From Thamnidium elegans (lineage: Eukaryota > Mucoromycota > Mucoromycetes > Mucorales > Mucoraceae): a stretch of 64,000 nt of DNA. The stretch lies in the NCBI GenBank assembly GCA_025201345.1, contig JAIXMG010000022.1, positions 434,001 through 498,000 of the forward strand, written 5' to 3'. Positions 1-11,980 of this stretch are shown here, piece by piece. How positions within the stretch are numbered: position 1 is the first letter of the stretch; each line of letters starts with the position of its first letter. Position numbers and translations under genes: made by a program. A model generated the notes under the pieces. That model saw nothing but the letters and a program-made list of their open reading frames with translations. It had not been told where the DNA came from and did not search any database.

Positions 1-15
1 AATTATTATTCTTAC

Positions 16-1206
16 CTGTTGGTGTATGACTCAAAGTATATGCATGACCCACCTCATGTAACTATATATATATATGTATTTCAACCAAAGTTAGCATAAT
101 TATTTAAGACACACGCTAATAAATTTTTACCATAGCACCTAACCCAATATTAGCTGCTCTCCACCACTCACCAGACTCATTTGCGTCATTCGCAACGTAC
201 CTTATATCCGTCTTTGTACTATTCATAAAACAAGGCACGATATCTTCGACGCAAGTCGGCCAAGCATGTAAAAGATGCGACCCAAACACACCTAACCGAG
301 TATCACCTGCCCCTCCGCCTAAAGCAGTATGACCTAACGTAACATTTTTCTCAACATCCCAATGCGAGTCCAAAATCAGCCCAGCCACCATACACCCAGC
401 TCTACTGTTAAACGGTGCCTTTTCATGTAAATCCTCAAAAAAGAAATCAAACAAACTTTCAAAATCTTCATCCTCGTCATCGCTTTGTTGCGCACGACGT
501 ATATCACGTATCTCGGCTACTGTATGCTTGGACCGAATAATATGCACTTTAGCTGTGCTTCTTACAACTCCTTTATCTTGACAGGAAACGGTGTCTGGTG
601 AGACCTCTTCCTCTAAACGGAACGTGCGTCTGCCCATGCCGTTGCGGTACATTTGCTCAGCACAAAACGCTTGCCACATATACCCAGCGGTACGAAGCTT
701 TTCAACCGCAATCGAAAGTGTGTCCTGCCCCCGTTTTTGAGGAGGTACGTCAAATGTACCAGGCGAATCAGAGCCCATAAATATGACCAGAGACAACGCA
801 GGATTCTCTAGCAGAGGCACATAATTGACATGGAAATGCAATTCTCGTCTGGTATGAGCGTCTAATTGCAAAATAAACGAAACCGTGTTGGGTCCGGGCA
901 ACAGATGGACCATGGCTTTAAAATGTGAATTGACGCAGGGCCAACTTGTTGGAGGGAAACCATTGCAAAGCACTTGTAACGGTTTATCAAACTGTTCCTG
1001 TCTAGGACCTGCTCTGCCGTTTACTAAAAGAAAACGCTGCCGAAAAGTTTATAGTTTAGAAAAGCGTAAACCAAGTAGTACTTTTTTTTTTTTTTTTTTA
1101 CTTGGTGAACAGTTTCTTTATCCTTGACGTTGGTTATTTCAATTGAATCATTATTAGGTCTAGGAGGAATAGGCGGTTGACTGTAGGGCGCTTGGTAACT
1201 TATCAT
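16..1206 (-). CDS. Putative zinc metalloprotease, YIL108W-type (3' partial)
   Basis: Minus-strand gene running off the left edge. I read exon 1 at 1206-1102 (35 codons from ATG), exon 2 at 1036-131 (302 codons) and exon 3 at 61-16, followed by a GTAAG donor at 15-11. All joins are phase 0. Family landmarks are an N-terminal CNGFPPT segment, a central acidic stretch (residues about 225-240), and GAGDTRLGVFGSHLLHAWP just before the end of exon 2. Exon 3 begins LHEVGHAYTLSHT, which is the HExxH zinc motif, so the intron falls one codon before the catalytic motif. This arrangement matches the fungal Metallopep family typified by yeast YIL108W, whose substrate is unknown. About 340 residues are in the window; the C-terminus is missing. 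The family call is from recognition, not search. Confidence 0.82.
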
Positions 1207-1708
1207 ATTACAGACAAGAAAAAAAAAGGGACGTGAAATGTGATGGAATGCTATATCGCGTCACAAGATTATAACAAAAAAAAAAGCTTAAAATGTGGTA
1301 GTACGAAAGATTACATACACCGCTAATACATGCATTTTTCTCAACTCTCTTTTTTAGCAATAACGCGCTCACAGAGAAAAAAAAAATCAATGAAAATAAT
1401 TGAGACAAATGTTGGGGGAGCAATAAATTTGGCACAGTACAAGAGAAAAGCTTAATTCGAGTGTAATACCTCCTTACCCCAAGACAAACCAAGTAGTTTT
1501 TAATACACTGTACAACCCAAGGTATCGTTGCGGCCAATTTCAATTCAAATAAGAAATAAGCCAAATTGAGCATTTTACGAAACCCAGTCCTATTGTGTCT
1601 TTTCACGTGAAAATATTATTGCCCTTAAAAAAAAAAAAAAAAAAATTCCCTTTGGAGAGTTTTTTCTATTCTTTTTTTTTCTTCTTTATAACACTATACA
1701 TATCTTTA

Positions 1709-3350
1709 ATGGAAATCTATCATAAAAAACACTTGCAACGTAACCAAGATTATAAAGAATATCAACATACGATTGATAGTATACAAAATGCGTTACGTAG
1801 AGAGATACCACAGTTGATACAAGAGTTTGAATTAACGGTACAAGAAGCGACCGAAATTGATGAATTTGTAAACGATCGAGGTAAATATATATCTTACTTT
1901 AATATTTTTGCAGTACTAACGCAAATAGAAATAGCCACTATGTTTCGTTTTTTACGCAAGAATAATTATTCTTTACCCACAACACTTTCATTATTACTGG
2001 ACACAATCCGATGGAGAATCCTGGCTGATATTGACAAGATCCGAGTTTCAACAGTAACAGAATTTTTAACCCAACCACTGGTCTATTTCCACAAGGCAGA
2101 TAAATTGAACCGACCTGTCCTGATCGTCAATCTTGCATATTTGCCAAAAGCACCTGTAGGGTATGATGTCACTGAATTCTTGACGCCCCTTGTTATATTT
2201 GTGTTGGAAACGGCACGATTATTAATCTGGGATATGACAAAAGAAAGAACTGAACTAGGTGTAATAGATCCACTGATTATGGAAACTGTTGTATTGGTTG
2301 AATTTAAAAATGCCAATGCGTTACCTACGGTAATACTAAATTTATGTGCTGCAGTAGCTGTAGAAATTAATTTCCCTCTCCAATATAGGATATAACGTTA
2401 CTAAAGTCATTTATTGCACTATTAAGAAGATATCCTGGAATGACTGGTACAGTCAATTTACTTAATTTTGGCTGGATGTATCAAGGCCTTTGGCAAATGT
2501 GTAAATTAATATTATCTGAAGATGCAAAATCAAAAGTGAATTTTCCTAAAGTAAAAGATTTAAAGAACCTAATTGAAGAAAAAGATTTAATAACTGGTAA
2601 AAAAAAAAAAGTATATAATACATGTGTGGAAATATTCTTACAGTTCTGTGCTTTATAATAGAGTTTGGTGGAAAAGATGAATTTATATGGAATTCAATGA
2701 TTGATCCTTATTATGCAAAATATAGACCTTTTATTATTAGTCGTCGTAACTCCAACAGTTCAATGTATTATGATACAATAGATCCTTTTACCAGGCCACC
2801 ATCTTCATTTAGCGTATATGGTACACCTCTTGGATCATTAACTCCTGTAGCAAGCCATACCAACCTAAACAGTCTTGCAAAAGCATACTCTTCACTATCA
2901 CTTCAGTCTAAAATAGGTAATGGTATGCCACCAAGGCTTCGGTCTACCATCAAGACACTATTTGTTACACCTACATCGTCATCATCATCCACCACAGATC
3001 TTATTGGAGGAGTCCCTTCATGGGTTCTGTCAGAAAAATTAAATGCTATACATGATGAAACAAATAACAACAATAATAACAATAATAACAAATCTTGGTT
3101 ATTAAAGTTAATAATGAAATGTGAACATACAGTTCGGTATGTAACAATAAGAATATTAAAGAAAATGATTCGATACAAGAGTACATTTTATTGGATGATT
3201 GCATGCTTCCTGTTAAGAAATGGAGTTCAAGAACTTATTCAACATGTATTTATGCTAATGATGCAAGTAGTACTTGATTTTAATTCGGTCAGAGATACGG
3301 TCGGATTACGCAGTATACTTAGTCTAACTAATGGTCAAATGACTCTTTAA
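1709..3350 (+). CDS. CRAL-TRIO (Sec14-like) lipid-binding protein
   Basis: Three exons: 1709-2329, 2389-2596 and 2662-3350 (505 residues). The ATG at 1709 was chosen because the in-frame sequence upstream is a poly-A/T leader. Intron 1 (2330-2388) joins LPT to DITLLKS; intron 2 (2597-2661) joins DLIT to EFGGKDEF. The N-terminal helical part has FLRKNNYSLPTTLSLLLDTIRWR. The lipid-binding fold follows with RPVLIVNL, an LVEFKNAN strand, LLRRYPGMTGTVNLLN and the closing EFGG-K-DEF motif. The tail is low-complexity Ser/Thr-rich, contains a run of Asn (about nt 3063-3089) and ends with hydrophobic helices (about nt 3184-3276) that may associate with membranes. Members bind phosphoinositides or other hydrophobic ligands; the ligand here cannot be read. 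Confidence 0.85.
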
Positions 3351-3490
3351 ATTGTCTTGCTGTAAATGACCACAAACACTTAGACTTTTTTTTTCTTCCG
3401 GAGGGAACGTCATGCAAAACCATGATCGGCCTCTCGGTTTACACAAGAATTTACACATATAAAACCAGATGATATCAACACGTGATATTT

Positions 3491-3862
3491 TTAAACATCT
3501 AAATATTTATTTTTATTATTATCCATCATTTCAGCTCTAACAATTAATATATCTCTATCAGGTAAAGATCCTAGTAGCATAGCTGGATAAAGAGTTATTT
3601 CTTGTTCAAAATGACTGTCGTTTAGGCGTACATAAAGACAATTATGATCATACTGAATAAACTCATGTATAGAATCATCTTCTTCATCTAAATCAATGTC
3701 TTTTATAATAGTATCTTGTAGTAAATGCTGTTGCTGAGATAGTATAAATTGAATTAGTTCTTCGTGATGTCGGTAAACGTATTCTAGTTTCTTTTGATTG
3801 ATCCTATCAAATGGAATCCACGCGTTGGCAAATTGATTATTCTCGAAAAACCAAGTAACCAT
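3491..3862 (-). CDS. Small WWE-like domain protein
   Basis: A single uninterrupted 123-codon ORF, convergent with the CRAL-TRIO gene. The start WFFENNQFANAWIPFD...LEYVYRHHEEL resembles WWE domains and the N-terminus of DDHD phospholipases (aromatic pair, then W.PF, then LE..Y). The second half, with a CLYVRL...ITLYPAMLL segment, fits the same small fold. No catalytic domain follows, so this would be a stand-alone WWE-like module; WWE domains bind ADP-ribose derivatives or mediate protein contacts. It could also be a shortened copy of a longer DDHD protein. The family call is tentative. Confidence 0.5.
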   Translation of the reverse strand: MVTWFFENNQFANAWIPFDRINQKKLEYVYRHHEELIQFILSQQQHLLQDTIIKDIDLDEEDDSIHEFIQYDHNCLYVRLNDSHFEQEITLYPAMLLGSLPDRDILIVRAEMMDNNKNKYLDV

Positions 3863-4287
3863 GGTTATGTATGTTATGCGGTGCTAAAAGAAAAGAAAAA
3901 GAAAAGAAAAGAAGGGAAAAATTAAATTTATAGCCTACTTTTCTCTGTATAAACTACATGGCACATGTGATAAACAACATTTTATAATAAGGCATACAAG
4001 CTTAAATTATTTTAGCTCCCATTCCATCGTCATTGTACTTACACCGGACTTTTTCTATTTTGCAGTGTATACAGTATAATGTGCAACAACAACTAAATTT
4101 CTGTCATTCTTCAACAATTGGTTTGTTGGTCTCTCTTTTACAGTACCATTTTTATTTATTTTTACTCCTTTTTTTTTTTTTTTTTTTTTTTGCCCAGAAG
4201 GTATAAAGCAAAAAAATAAGCTTATTCTTTATTCTTTCTTTTTTTTTTTCTTTTTTGCACAATAATTAAAAAAAAAAAAAAACGCGA
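3863..4287. promoter_or_regulatory. Divergent intergenic region upstream of the GATA gene
   Basis: AT-rich spacer between two divergent genes. It holds a purine-rich AAAAG repeat at about 3886-3913, an 18-20 nt T run near 4170-4190 and more T/A runs up to the GATA gene ATG at 4288. No ORF or RNA gene is seen. Both promoters must lie here or nearby, but no specific element is identified. Confidence 0.4.
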
Positions 4288-5491
4288 ATGACTCAATACT
4301 ACTTTAATTTACCTTCATCTCAAACAACAACAACAACTAATAATAATAATAAAACAATTGACATGTCTTCTCAATCTATTTTACCACCACTAACGACTGA
4401 AGCTGAAAGGTAACCGCACGTCTCTTTTATATAATGTGTGTCTGTATAGCTAACATAATAATTATATCAGTAGAGCAGTAACAAATGATTTAAACGAGGT
4501 ATTTCTTTTTTTCTTTGTTGTTGTTGTAAACTGATTTTTTTATATTCATTAAATAAGGTTTACGGTTGTGCAGCACAAATTTCCAATCAATTACTGGTCG
4601 GGCCATCTATCATTAATGCGTCAGCTAAAAATAAAACGGTTCATTTACCCAGTATAAGTGAGCTTGACTGTATGATTGACAGTACCGGTAGAATGATGCG
4701 TGTATTAGACGATGCTAAGCATAAATGGTTTATTCCGTCTTCTCCCCCTTTACCTGTAACACAATATCGGACAGTTGTGTCAAATATACCACAAGATGGT
4801 CGTACTACTATAACAAAGCGTCCTTTCAAAAGACAGGTAAAAAAAAATTTACTGCACCAAAATACTATTAATGTCACTAATCTAATCTTTTTTTTTAAAA
4901 AAAAAAAAAAATAGCGTACGGTATCTTTAAACAATAATAAAGTGAAAAATAAATGTCATTCATGTAAAAGGTAAAGTGTGTTGCATACCATATGTAAAAA
5001 TTATCTGATTTTCTTTATGCTCTTTTTTAATAGCACTGAAACGCCCGAGTGGCGTAAAGGACCCCTAGGTTGGTTATTTTATATACATATACAACAAGAA
5101 TAATGTCAATTAAATACTAGATTTATATGTATAGGCCCTCGTACTTTGTGTAATGCATGCGGTCTAAGTATGTGCATTGTCTGAAAGAAAAAAAATAATT
5201 AAATCTTGTCGTACTAATTTCTTTGTTCTTTTTGCCTAGTTTGGACTAAACTTTGTAAACAACGACTTGACGACGATATCTCTAGAAGAAAGTTTAAAAA
5301 TAATTCATCAAACTCTTCATCAATTATATCCGACGACTGTAAAAAAAACACGCTTTTTTTTTTCTTTTTTTTTTTTGGTTTATAAATTAAACACTTTCTC
5401 TCCTTCTTTTATAGGTAATTCAGTCAACACTACCACTTCTTCAACTAGTTTAAATAACAAAAAATACACCCTTTCATTTTTATTATCTTAA
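4288..5491 (+). CDS. GATA-type zinc-finger transcription factor
   Basis: Eight exons with consistent phase: 4288-4409, 4471-4498, 4558-4836, 4915-4970, 5034-5068, 5135-5167, 5240-5338 and 5415-5491, giving 242 residues. The zinc finger is split over four exons: CHSCKS (exon 4), TETPEWRKGPL (exon 5), GPRTLCNACGL (exon 6), then WTKLCKQRL (exon 7). The spacing Cx2C...LCNACG is that of GATA fingers, and the ETPEWRKGP...RTLCNACGL wording is closest to WC-2/SREP-like fungal fingers. No PAS domain is present, so it is not a full WC-2 photoreceptor partner. The finger sits near the C-terminus with a short basic then Ser/Asn-rich tail. It should bind GATA sites in the nucleus; targets are unknown. Exon 2 has tandem acceptors (CAG then TAG). 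Confidence 0.88.
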
Positions 5492-5538
5492 AAAAAAAAT
5501 CCCTTCTCTTTTTTTATTGTAATAATATAATATCTTTT

Positions 5539-8090
5539 TTAAACGCTAGGAAAAGTAGCTTGTACACTACGCTTGATACGAAGCATTTCTTTAAATGTAT
5601 CTTCATTACCATGTTGAACTTCAAAGTCATGCCATGTTTTCCAAAATCCAGGCTGAGTCTATTTTTATAAAAAAAAAGGGGGGGGGGCGGTTAATTTTAA
5701 TAATATTCATTATGCGACTATTTCACTTACTCTTGGGTCAAATATTTGTGATGCAAATCCATAAATAGCACGTGCACGATCGATTTCACCTAATTTTCTT
5801 TCAAGTTCTGCATATCTTAAACTCATCACACGTACATCCTTATCGGGAAGGGCTTCAATAGCGCGTTCATAGATTTCACGTGAAGCCATGATACCAAAGG
5901 ACTCAGTTGCCTTGGCAATATAGTACTCAAACATCACCATGCGATCTTCATCCGCAACCGCTCTTGTAGCACGATCATAGATTCTCATTGCATGACGAGC
6001 CAACCCATGTTCCTCTTCCAACTTGCCGTACATTAAGTAAATGGGCTTAGCGTACTTGGGAGGACAGGCATCCAACGCCTGTTCGAACAAATCCCTTGCT
6101 CTTTCCAACTTGGTTCCACCATAACGTTTCAAAAATCTCTCTAAATAAATATTCCACAACTCAAACGCAATTGGCCAGCCAAACAATTCAATACCACGTT
6201 CGTATACCTTGAACGACTCTTCAAAGTACTGGTTTTCTTCCAAAAACGTAGCATAGTTCACAATCACTTGCGGGTTGGCGATTCTTAAATCCATCACTTG
6301 ATCGTACACTGACTTTGTACTTTCAATCGATCCCACACTTTCTTCAAGATCGATATAGAAACTCCATAATCGAAGACTTTTAAATACACGCTGTTGAACA
6401 GGGATAGACTCGTCGTGGAAATTCACTTGTTTAGGGTTCACGCTCAATAACTTTGGTATTTGCGTCGCTCTGGCCATCACTTCAAGAGCCGCATCGAAGT
6501 TATCATGACGTGTTTCCATTTCGGCGTATTCACACCAGACTTCAGCTAAATCATTGACATTCTTGTAATTGACCTTGACTGCCTTTTCAAATATAGCACG
6601 AGCAGATGCAACGTCGTCGCCGTCCTCGTAGAATTTAGCAAACTTGGCCCATAATTCATGTAATTTACCGTGTGCTCTTTTTGGGTTAATCGTCTGTACA
6701 GCTTGCGTATATGTCTCAACAACCTATAAGAAATAGATTAAACATATGCTATCTCCCATCTATCTTTTTTTTTTTTTACCTTTTCTTTGTTATCGCCCCA
6801 AAGTATCGCTCTTTGCTGCCACTCCAACACATTATTAGGGTTCTGTCTTAAAAGCACATCGTTTACCAAGAAGGGACGACGATCCATCAATCTCTCGAAC
6901 CTCAACAACCTCAAATCCAAATCCAAGTCTTCATCTTCATCTTTCTCACCCGCAGCCTCACGTTCAGCTGCCATTTCCATTTTCGTTGTGATCATTTCTT
7001 CTTCGAATTCAGCATAGGCGTCAAAGATGACTGTGAAATCTCGTACTGTCATAACGGTGGTAATACCTTCCTCAAAGATATCGCGTGCCTTTTCAATCTG
7101 TGCCATCTTGATCCAGTACATTGCCAATCGTGCGTACAAAATACCGACCTGATCTGTAAACCGCTTAATACCGCTTCGAATAATAGGCTCCACTTGCACG
7201 CTCTTAATATCCTCGCAATGGTCAACTGCTAGCTCGCATAACTGCTGCCATAACTGGTAGTGTGATTTTCCGCGAGAGGATGCAAATTTAGTGTTGTTGA
7301 CAATCTTGACAAGTTGAATAGCTGCTTCGTCATAGTGTCCAAGTTTAATTAAGCTGTCAATATAGTTTTCTACAAATGAAGGTTCCAACTAATATATTGT
7401 TTTAGTTTTACTTTTTTTTTTTTTTGAAAAAGAGTGCTTTTCTCTTTCTTTTTTTTTACCTTTAAATAACGACGATGAATACAAATGGCTGTTTCTCCAC
7501 CAGCTGCTTTAGCGAATTGTAAATAAAGATCCCAAATACGACCGTGTTGAGTGACAGGAAGAGCACGTAAAGCATTATCAAACGAACGTCTGGTTTTTGT
7601 AATCATGGGTAATGTAGTTAATAAAGAAAGATAATCTAACCAAATTCTAGGCATCTAATTAAAAAAAAAAAAAAAAAAAAAAAAAAGTTAGCTCACAGTC
7701 TCTTTTCTTTTTTTGCAAATGTTTACCTTGTTGAGTAGAACAAGAGAACGTTCATATAAAGCAATAACAGTACTATACAGAGATTTATGTCTAACAGCAT
7801 TCAACCCTTTCAATGTGTCGCGTCTAATATCAAGATACTGTTTCCATAACTTGTACGAGCCGGGTAATTCATTAAGTGCACGCTCATACACAAAATATAA
7901 CTCGTTGGCTGATCCATTACGTTTATGATCAATGTATCGTAACCAAACACGAAGTGAATAGGGGCTTCGAAGAAGTTCCTCTTCGTATGGTATATCGTGT
8001 TCGTTCTACATGTAATAGATTAGCGTGTGTATCTTTATTACTTTTTTGTTTTGCCCTTACAATCAAGAATTCTTCGTGATTGGCAACCAT
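5539..8090 (-). CDS. SYF1: Pre-mRNA-splicing factor SYF1 (HAT-repeat protein)
   Basis: Six exons, all joined in phase 0: 8090-8061, 8005-7727, 7654-7460, 7388-6780, 6723-5731 and 5658-5539, giving 741 residues. The protein is a chain of half-a-TPR (HAT) repeats: W..Y, A..IYERA and similar signatures recur throughout. [24 protein letters not shown] and the C-terminal [18 protein letters not shown] are characteristic of SYF1/XAB2, a scaffold of the NineTeen complex in the spliceosome, with a role in transcription-coupled repair in animals. The first exon is only 10 codons. It ends soon after MLRIKRSVQ, so it lacks the longer acidic tail of animal XAB2. The last intron holds a run of G (about 5681-5688), unusual for this AT-rich locus. 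Confidence 0.93.
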
Positions 8091-8304
8091 TTTTTGGTTT
8101 TGTAGATTTAAAAAGAAAAAAAGGCTCGAAAAAAAAATTATCGTTCAAAAAAAGAAAAAAGACTGACACACAAAAAAAAAAAAAAAAGACGTCATCAGCG
8201 TAAGCTGGATTTTTTTTTATCGAGATCAAAAAAAAAATATGTAAATTTTATTATAAGGGGGAAAAAAAGGACATACAAATACAATACAAAACAGAATATC
8301 AAAT

Positions 8305-10245
8305 CTATTGATACTTCATTTCAGATTCCCAGAAACCGACAGTAGGGAAAGCAGAAGCAAAATCAGAGACTTCCTTCTTCAACTCTTGAATAGAGGTGAT
8401 GTGAGTACCGTCTCCAATATGAGCCTTAAAGTCGCTCAATTTCTTTCCGTCGACCTTTGTCTTTTCCTCTTGTGTGATCTTGACAGCGCGGTCAATAAAG
8501 TCAGCAATCTTGATAAAGTCGTTTTCCTCCAACCCACGAGAGGTCATAGCAGGAGAGCCCAAACGAAGACCACCAGGGATCAAAGCAGACTTGTCTCCAG
8601 GCACGGTGTTCTTGTTGGACGCAATATTGATCAACTCAAGCACACGTTCAACACGAGCACCGTCCACGCCCTTGGACTTCAAGTCAAGCAACAACAAATG
8701 GTTATCGGTACCGCCAGAGACAAGATTATACTCAAGTTGAAGGAATCTATCGGCAAAAGCAGAGTTGTTGCTCAAGACTTGGGTTTGGTATTCTTTGTAT
8801 AAGGGTGACTTGACTTGCTTTAATGCAACGGCTAAAGCACCAATGGTATGGTTATGAGGTCCACCTTGATGACCAGGGAACACAGATTGGTTAATAGGGT
8901 TTTCTAAATCATATTGGATTTCTGAAAATAAAAAAAAGTTAATTAACCTGTAAATTCATAACACACATATATTTTTATATGTACCTTTGCCCTTCTTATC
9001 AACACTACGAAGACCCTTTCTGAAAAAGATCATGGCACCACGAGGACCACGAAGAGACTTGTGAGTAGTAGTAGTGACAATATCAGCGTACTCAAAAGGA
9101 CTGGGCAAGACACCAGCAGCGACCAAACCAGAGATATGTGCCATATCTGCCATCAAATAAGCACCACATTTATCGGCAATCTAAAAGAGAACGTTTTAAT
9201 TGGTGTGTTTTTTTAAAAGAAGATCATCTAGAAATATTAACCTTTCTCATTCTAGCATAGTCAATGTTACGAGCATAAGCAGAGGCACCAGCAACAATGA
9301 TCTTGGGTCTGTAAAGCATAGCGTTTGATTCTAAAGCGTCATAATCAATACGACCAGTAGATTCATCTAAACGGTAAGGCAAGGTTTCAAAGTAAGCAGA
9401 GACGTTGGAAATCTTCTTGTTGGGAAGTTGATAACCGTGGGATAAACTTCATAAAAAAAAATAAAAAAAACTTTAATTCTTGTACACCCCTCTCGCTTTT
9501 TATATAATACTTACTGTCCACCGTGAGGAAGATCAAGACCCATTAAACGTTCATGAGGCTTCATAAGAGCACCATAAACGTACAAATTGGCAGGGGCACC
9601 AGACAAAGGTTGAACATTGACACCCCACTTTTCGGTCTCAAGATCGAATGCCTCTAAAGCTCTCTTACGACAAAGGTTTTCAGACATATCAATGAACTCG
9701 TTACCACCATAGTATCTATTTAAGGATTGTTAAAAATCAATTTGTAAAAACCTTTCAAGTTTTATTACCTAGCACCGGGATAACCTTCAGAGTACTTGTT
9801 TTGCATAACACTACCAAGAACATCCATAACAGCTCTGGAAGTAAAGTTCTATTGAATTCATTAGTAGATACTCTTTTTATCTTTTTTTCGTATGAAATTA
9901 CCTCGGAAGGAATAAGATCAACACTCTCTTGTTGTCTCTTCTTTTCTCTTTCAATGATATCGAACATCTCAGGATCCATCTTATCAAGTCTTTCGTTAAG
10001 GAACTATTTTTTTTTTTTATTAGTATACATACTTTTCTAAAAAAAAAACATGTAATGTATATCAATATTACCTCTTGTTGTCCAGCAGGGAAAACGTAAC
10101 CACGCTGCATACATTTAAAAAACGAAACAATTAAAGAAAACACGTTAAAAAATTTACTTTATAAACTTACAGATTGGACCATAGCAGGTCTCATCATACG
10201 CAAGGTAGAGGGCTTTGCAGCATTAGTGATAAGAGATCTAAGCAT
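8305..10245 (-). CDS. SHM1: Serine hydroxymethyltransferase, mitochondrial form
   Basis: Eight exons: 10245-10171, 10104-10072, 10003-9902, 9848-9769, 9715-9515, 9446-9242, 9180-8985 and 8921-8305, giving 502 residues. PLP-dependent enzyme converting serine plus tetrahydrofolate to glycine plus 5,10-methylene-THF. The PLP lysine lies in [10 protein letters not shown] (exon 7). Other family motifs are SENLCRK-type strands, [14 protein letters not shown] across intron 5, [14 protein letters not shown] and [13 protein letters not shown]. The N-terminus is rich in Arg, Ser, Ala and Leu without acids ([18 protein letters not shown]), a likely mitochondrial presequence, which favours SHM1 over the cytosolic SHM2. 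The first two exons are short and hold mostly the targeting region. Confidence 0.94.
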
Positions 10246-10988
10246 TTTTTTTTTAAAATTTATGTATCAATAACAAAAGAAATATATAAAAAAAATGAAA
10301 AAAGGTACTTTTTTTATACAAAAAAAAAAGGCGGGGACGGAAGATGAAGACAAAAGAGGTAATCAATTCTCCACCGAGTCAATCCACCGCGTCAGAAAAA
10401 AAAAAAAAAAAAAAAAAAAAAAGAAGATGACACGCCTTTTACTGGGGAACGTATCATTTTGTTGTATATACACAATCGCTTTATTTATTTATTTATTTTA
10501 AAAAAAAACATTGTCATTTGACAAAAAGTTATTGTCTTCTTGAAAGAGTTGGGTTAAGTTATAAAAAAGAAATTTGTATGTAGTAGTAAAAGGAAAAAGT
10601 TAAGGTTAGATGGAAGAATAACTGTAATTTTTGAAGCGGCCATTTAAACAATAAAGATGGTGAATTTTCTCCACGCTTTTATACCAGTACATCTTCTTTT
10701 TCTTTTTTTTTTTATCTCAAGTATTTAAAACAATGATCTTTTTTTTTTCGCGTGCATGAATGCGAGTTTTTCCCCTTTTTTTCGTGTACTAAAAAAAAAA
10801 ATAGCAATAACCTCTCTCCCTCTCTTTGTGAAACACTTGATATATGGCAATTCCTTAAGTGTTTTTTTTTAAAAAAAAAAGTGTGTATTTATGTATAAAA
10901 AAAATAACTATTTAAAAAGTTGGGATGTGATCGCGGAGTATTGTGTGTGTGTTGTTGTTGTTGTTATTGTTGTATGTCTAAAATATAT
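10246..10988. other. Intergenic, between SHMT promoter and uL15m 3' end
   Basis: AT-rich sequence of 743 bp with several long A and T runs (for example A about 10398-10421), a T9A10 block at 10862-10880 and a TTG/TTA repeat around 10951-10973. It must carry the SHMT promoter and the uL15m 3' UTR. I see no gene or RNA. Confidence 0.5.
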
Positions 10989-11086
10989 TTATGCTTCTTG
11001 TTGAGCTAAATAACCTCTGTTCTTGGGATCAATATAATATTCTAAAAAAAATATATATATATATTTTGATTAGTATTACATCTATC

Positions 11087-11123
<37 letters not shown>

Positions 11124-11795
11124 TACTAAGTTCTTCCTTTCGTAATGGTGCAGCCAACTTGGGAGTTTGTGCAAACTTTTCAGGATGAATAACAGATCTT
11201 AAACCAATAGCATTATAGTAACGAGTAACAATCTTTCCGCCTACTTTCTCAATAGCTTCAATAGCTTTTTGTGATGCTCTGGAAACTTCAATTGTGATGG
11301 GAGTGTTAAAAGTATCAGCGCCCTGTGATGATCATTTAAAATTACATTTAGTATACAAATATATTTATATATTTTTTTTGACACTTACAACACTCAATAA
11401 TTTAACACCATCCTCAATCTTATGAATACAACGGCTATCTAATAAATGCTTCATAGTAATAGGTTGAGAGGCATCAATACGACCAGTGGTGATCCAATGT
11501 TGAAGACGATCCAAGTTTAATTCTTGGTAATCTTTACCATGACTAAAAAAAAAAATAAGTATATAAATCTCGAAAAGTAGTTTGTTTTTTTATATTTTAC
11601 ATGTTGAAGAAACCACGCTTAGGCAAACGTCTAACTAAAGGTGTTTGACCACCTTCAAACCAAGGTACGGGTTGACCATTACCACATCTGGCCTTTTGAC
11701 CTTTGTGACCACGACCGGAAGTCTTACCCTTACCATAACCGGGACCACGACCTAAACGAGTACGCTAATAATAATATATTTTTTAGTCCATGCTC

Positions 11796-11826
<31 letters not shown>

Positions 11827-11980
11827 GACAAGTTACCTCAGAAACGGCACCATGGTTATCGGACAAGTGAGCAAGGTTGACAGGGGTCTTGGGTGGTTGA
11901 ATGACAGCCTGTGTTGAGAATGCACGAACGGGTAAGGCAGTGGTGAAACGACCCTGGGTTGAAAGTACTGAACGAAGCAT
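10989..11980 (-). CDS. MRPL10: Mitochondrial large-subunit ribosomal protein uL15m
   Basis: Five exons: 11980-11837, 11764-11601, 11542-11389, 11322-11127 and 11041-10989, giving 236 residues. Uncleaved N-terminal region [21 protein letters not shown] looks like a mitochondrial presequence, which is why I chose the ATG at 11980 over an in-frame ATG at 12052 that would add a charged, non-targeting leader. Exon 2 carries the bacterial L15 signature: [19 protein letters not shown], then [18 protein letters not shown]. The C-terminal domain follows with [16 protein letters not shown]. It belongs to the mitoribosome large subunit and corresponds to yeast MRPL10. Confidence 0.92.

Noticed and set aside
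1208..1606. 132-codon minus ORF beside the metalloprotease
   Set aside because: Phe/Leu/Ser-rich, built of T-run translations, no family; lies in a promoter between divergent genes.
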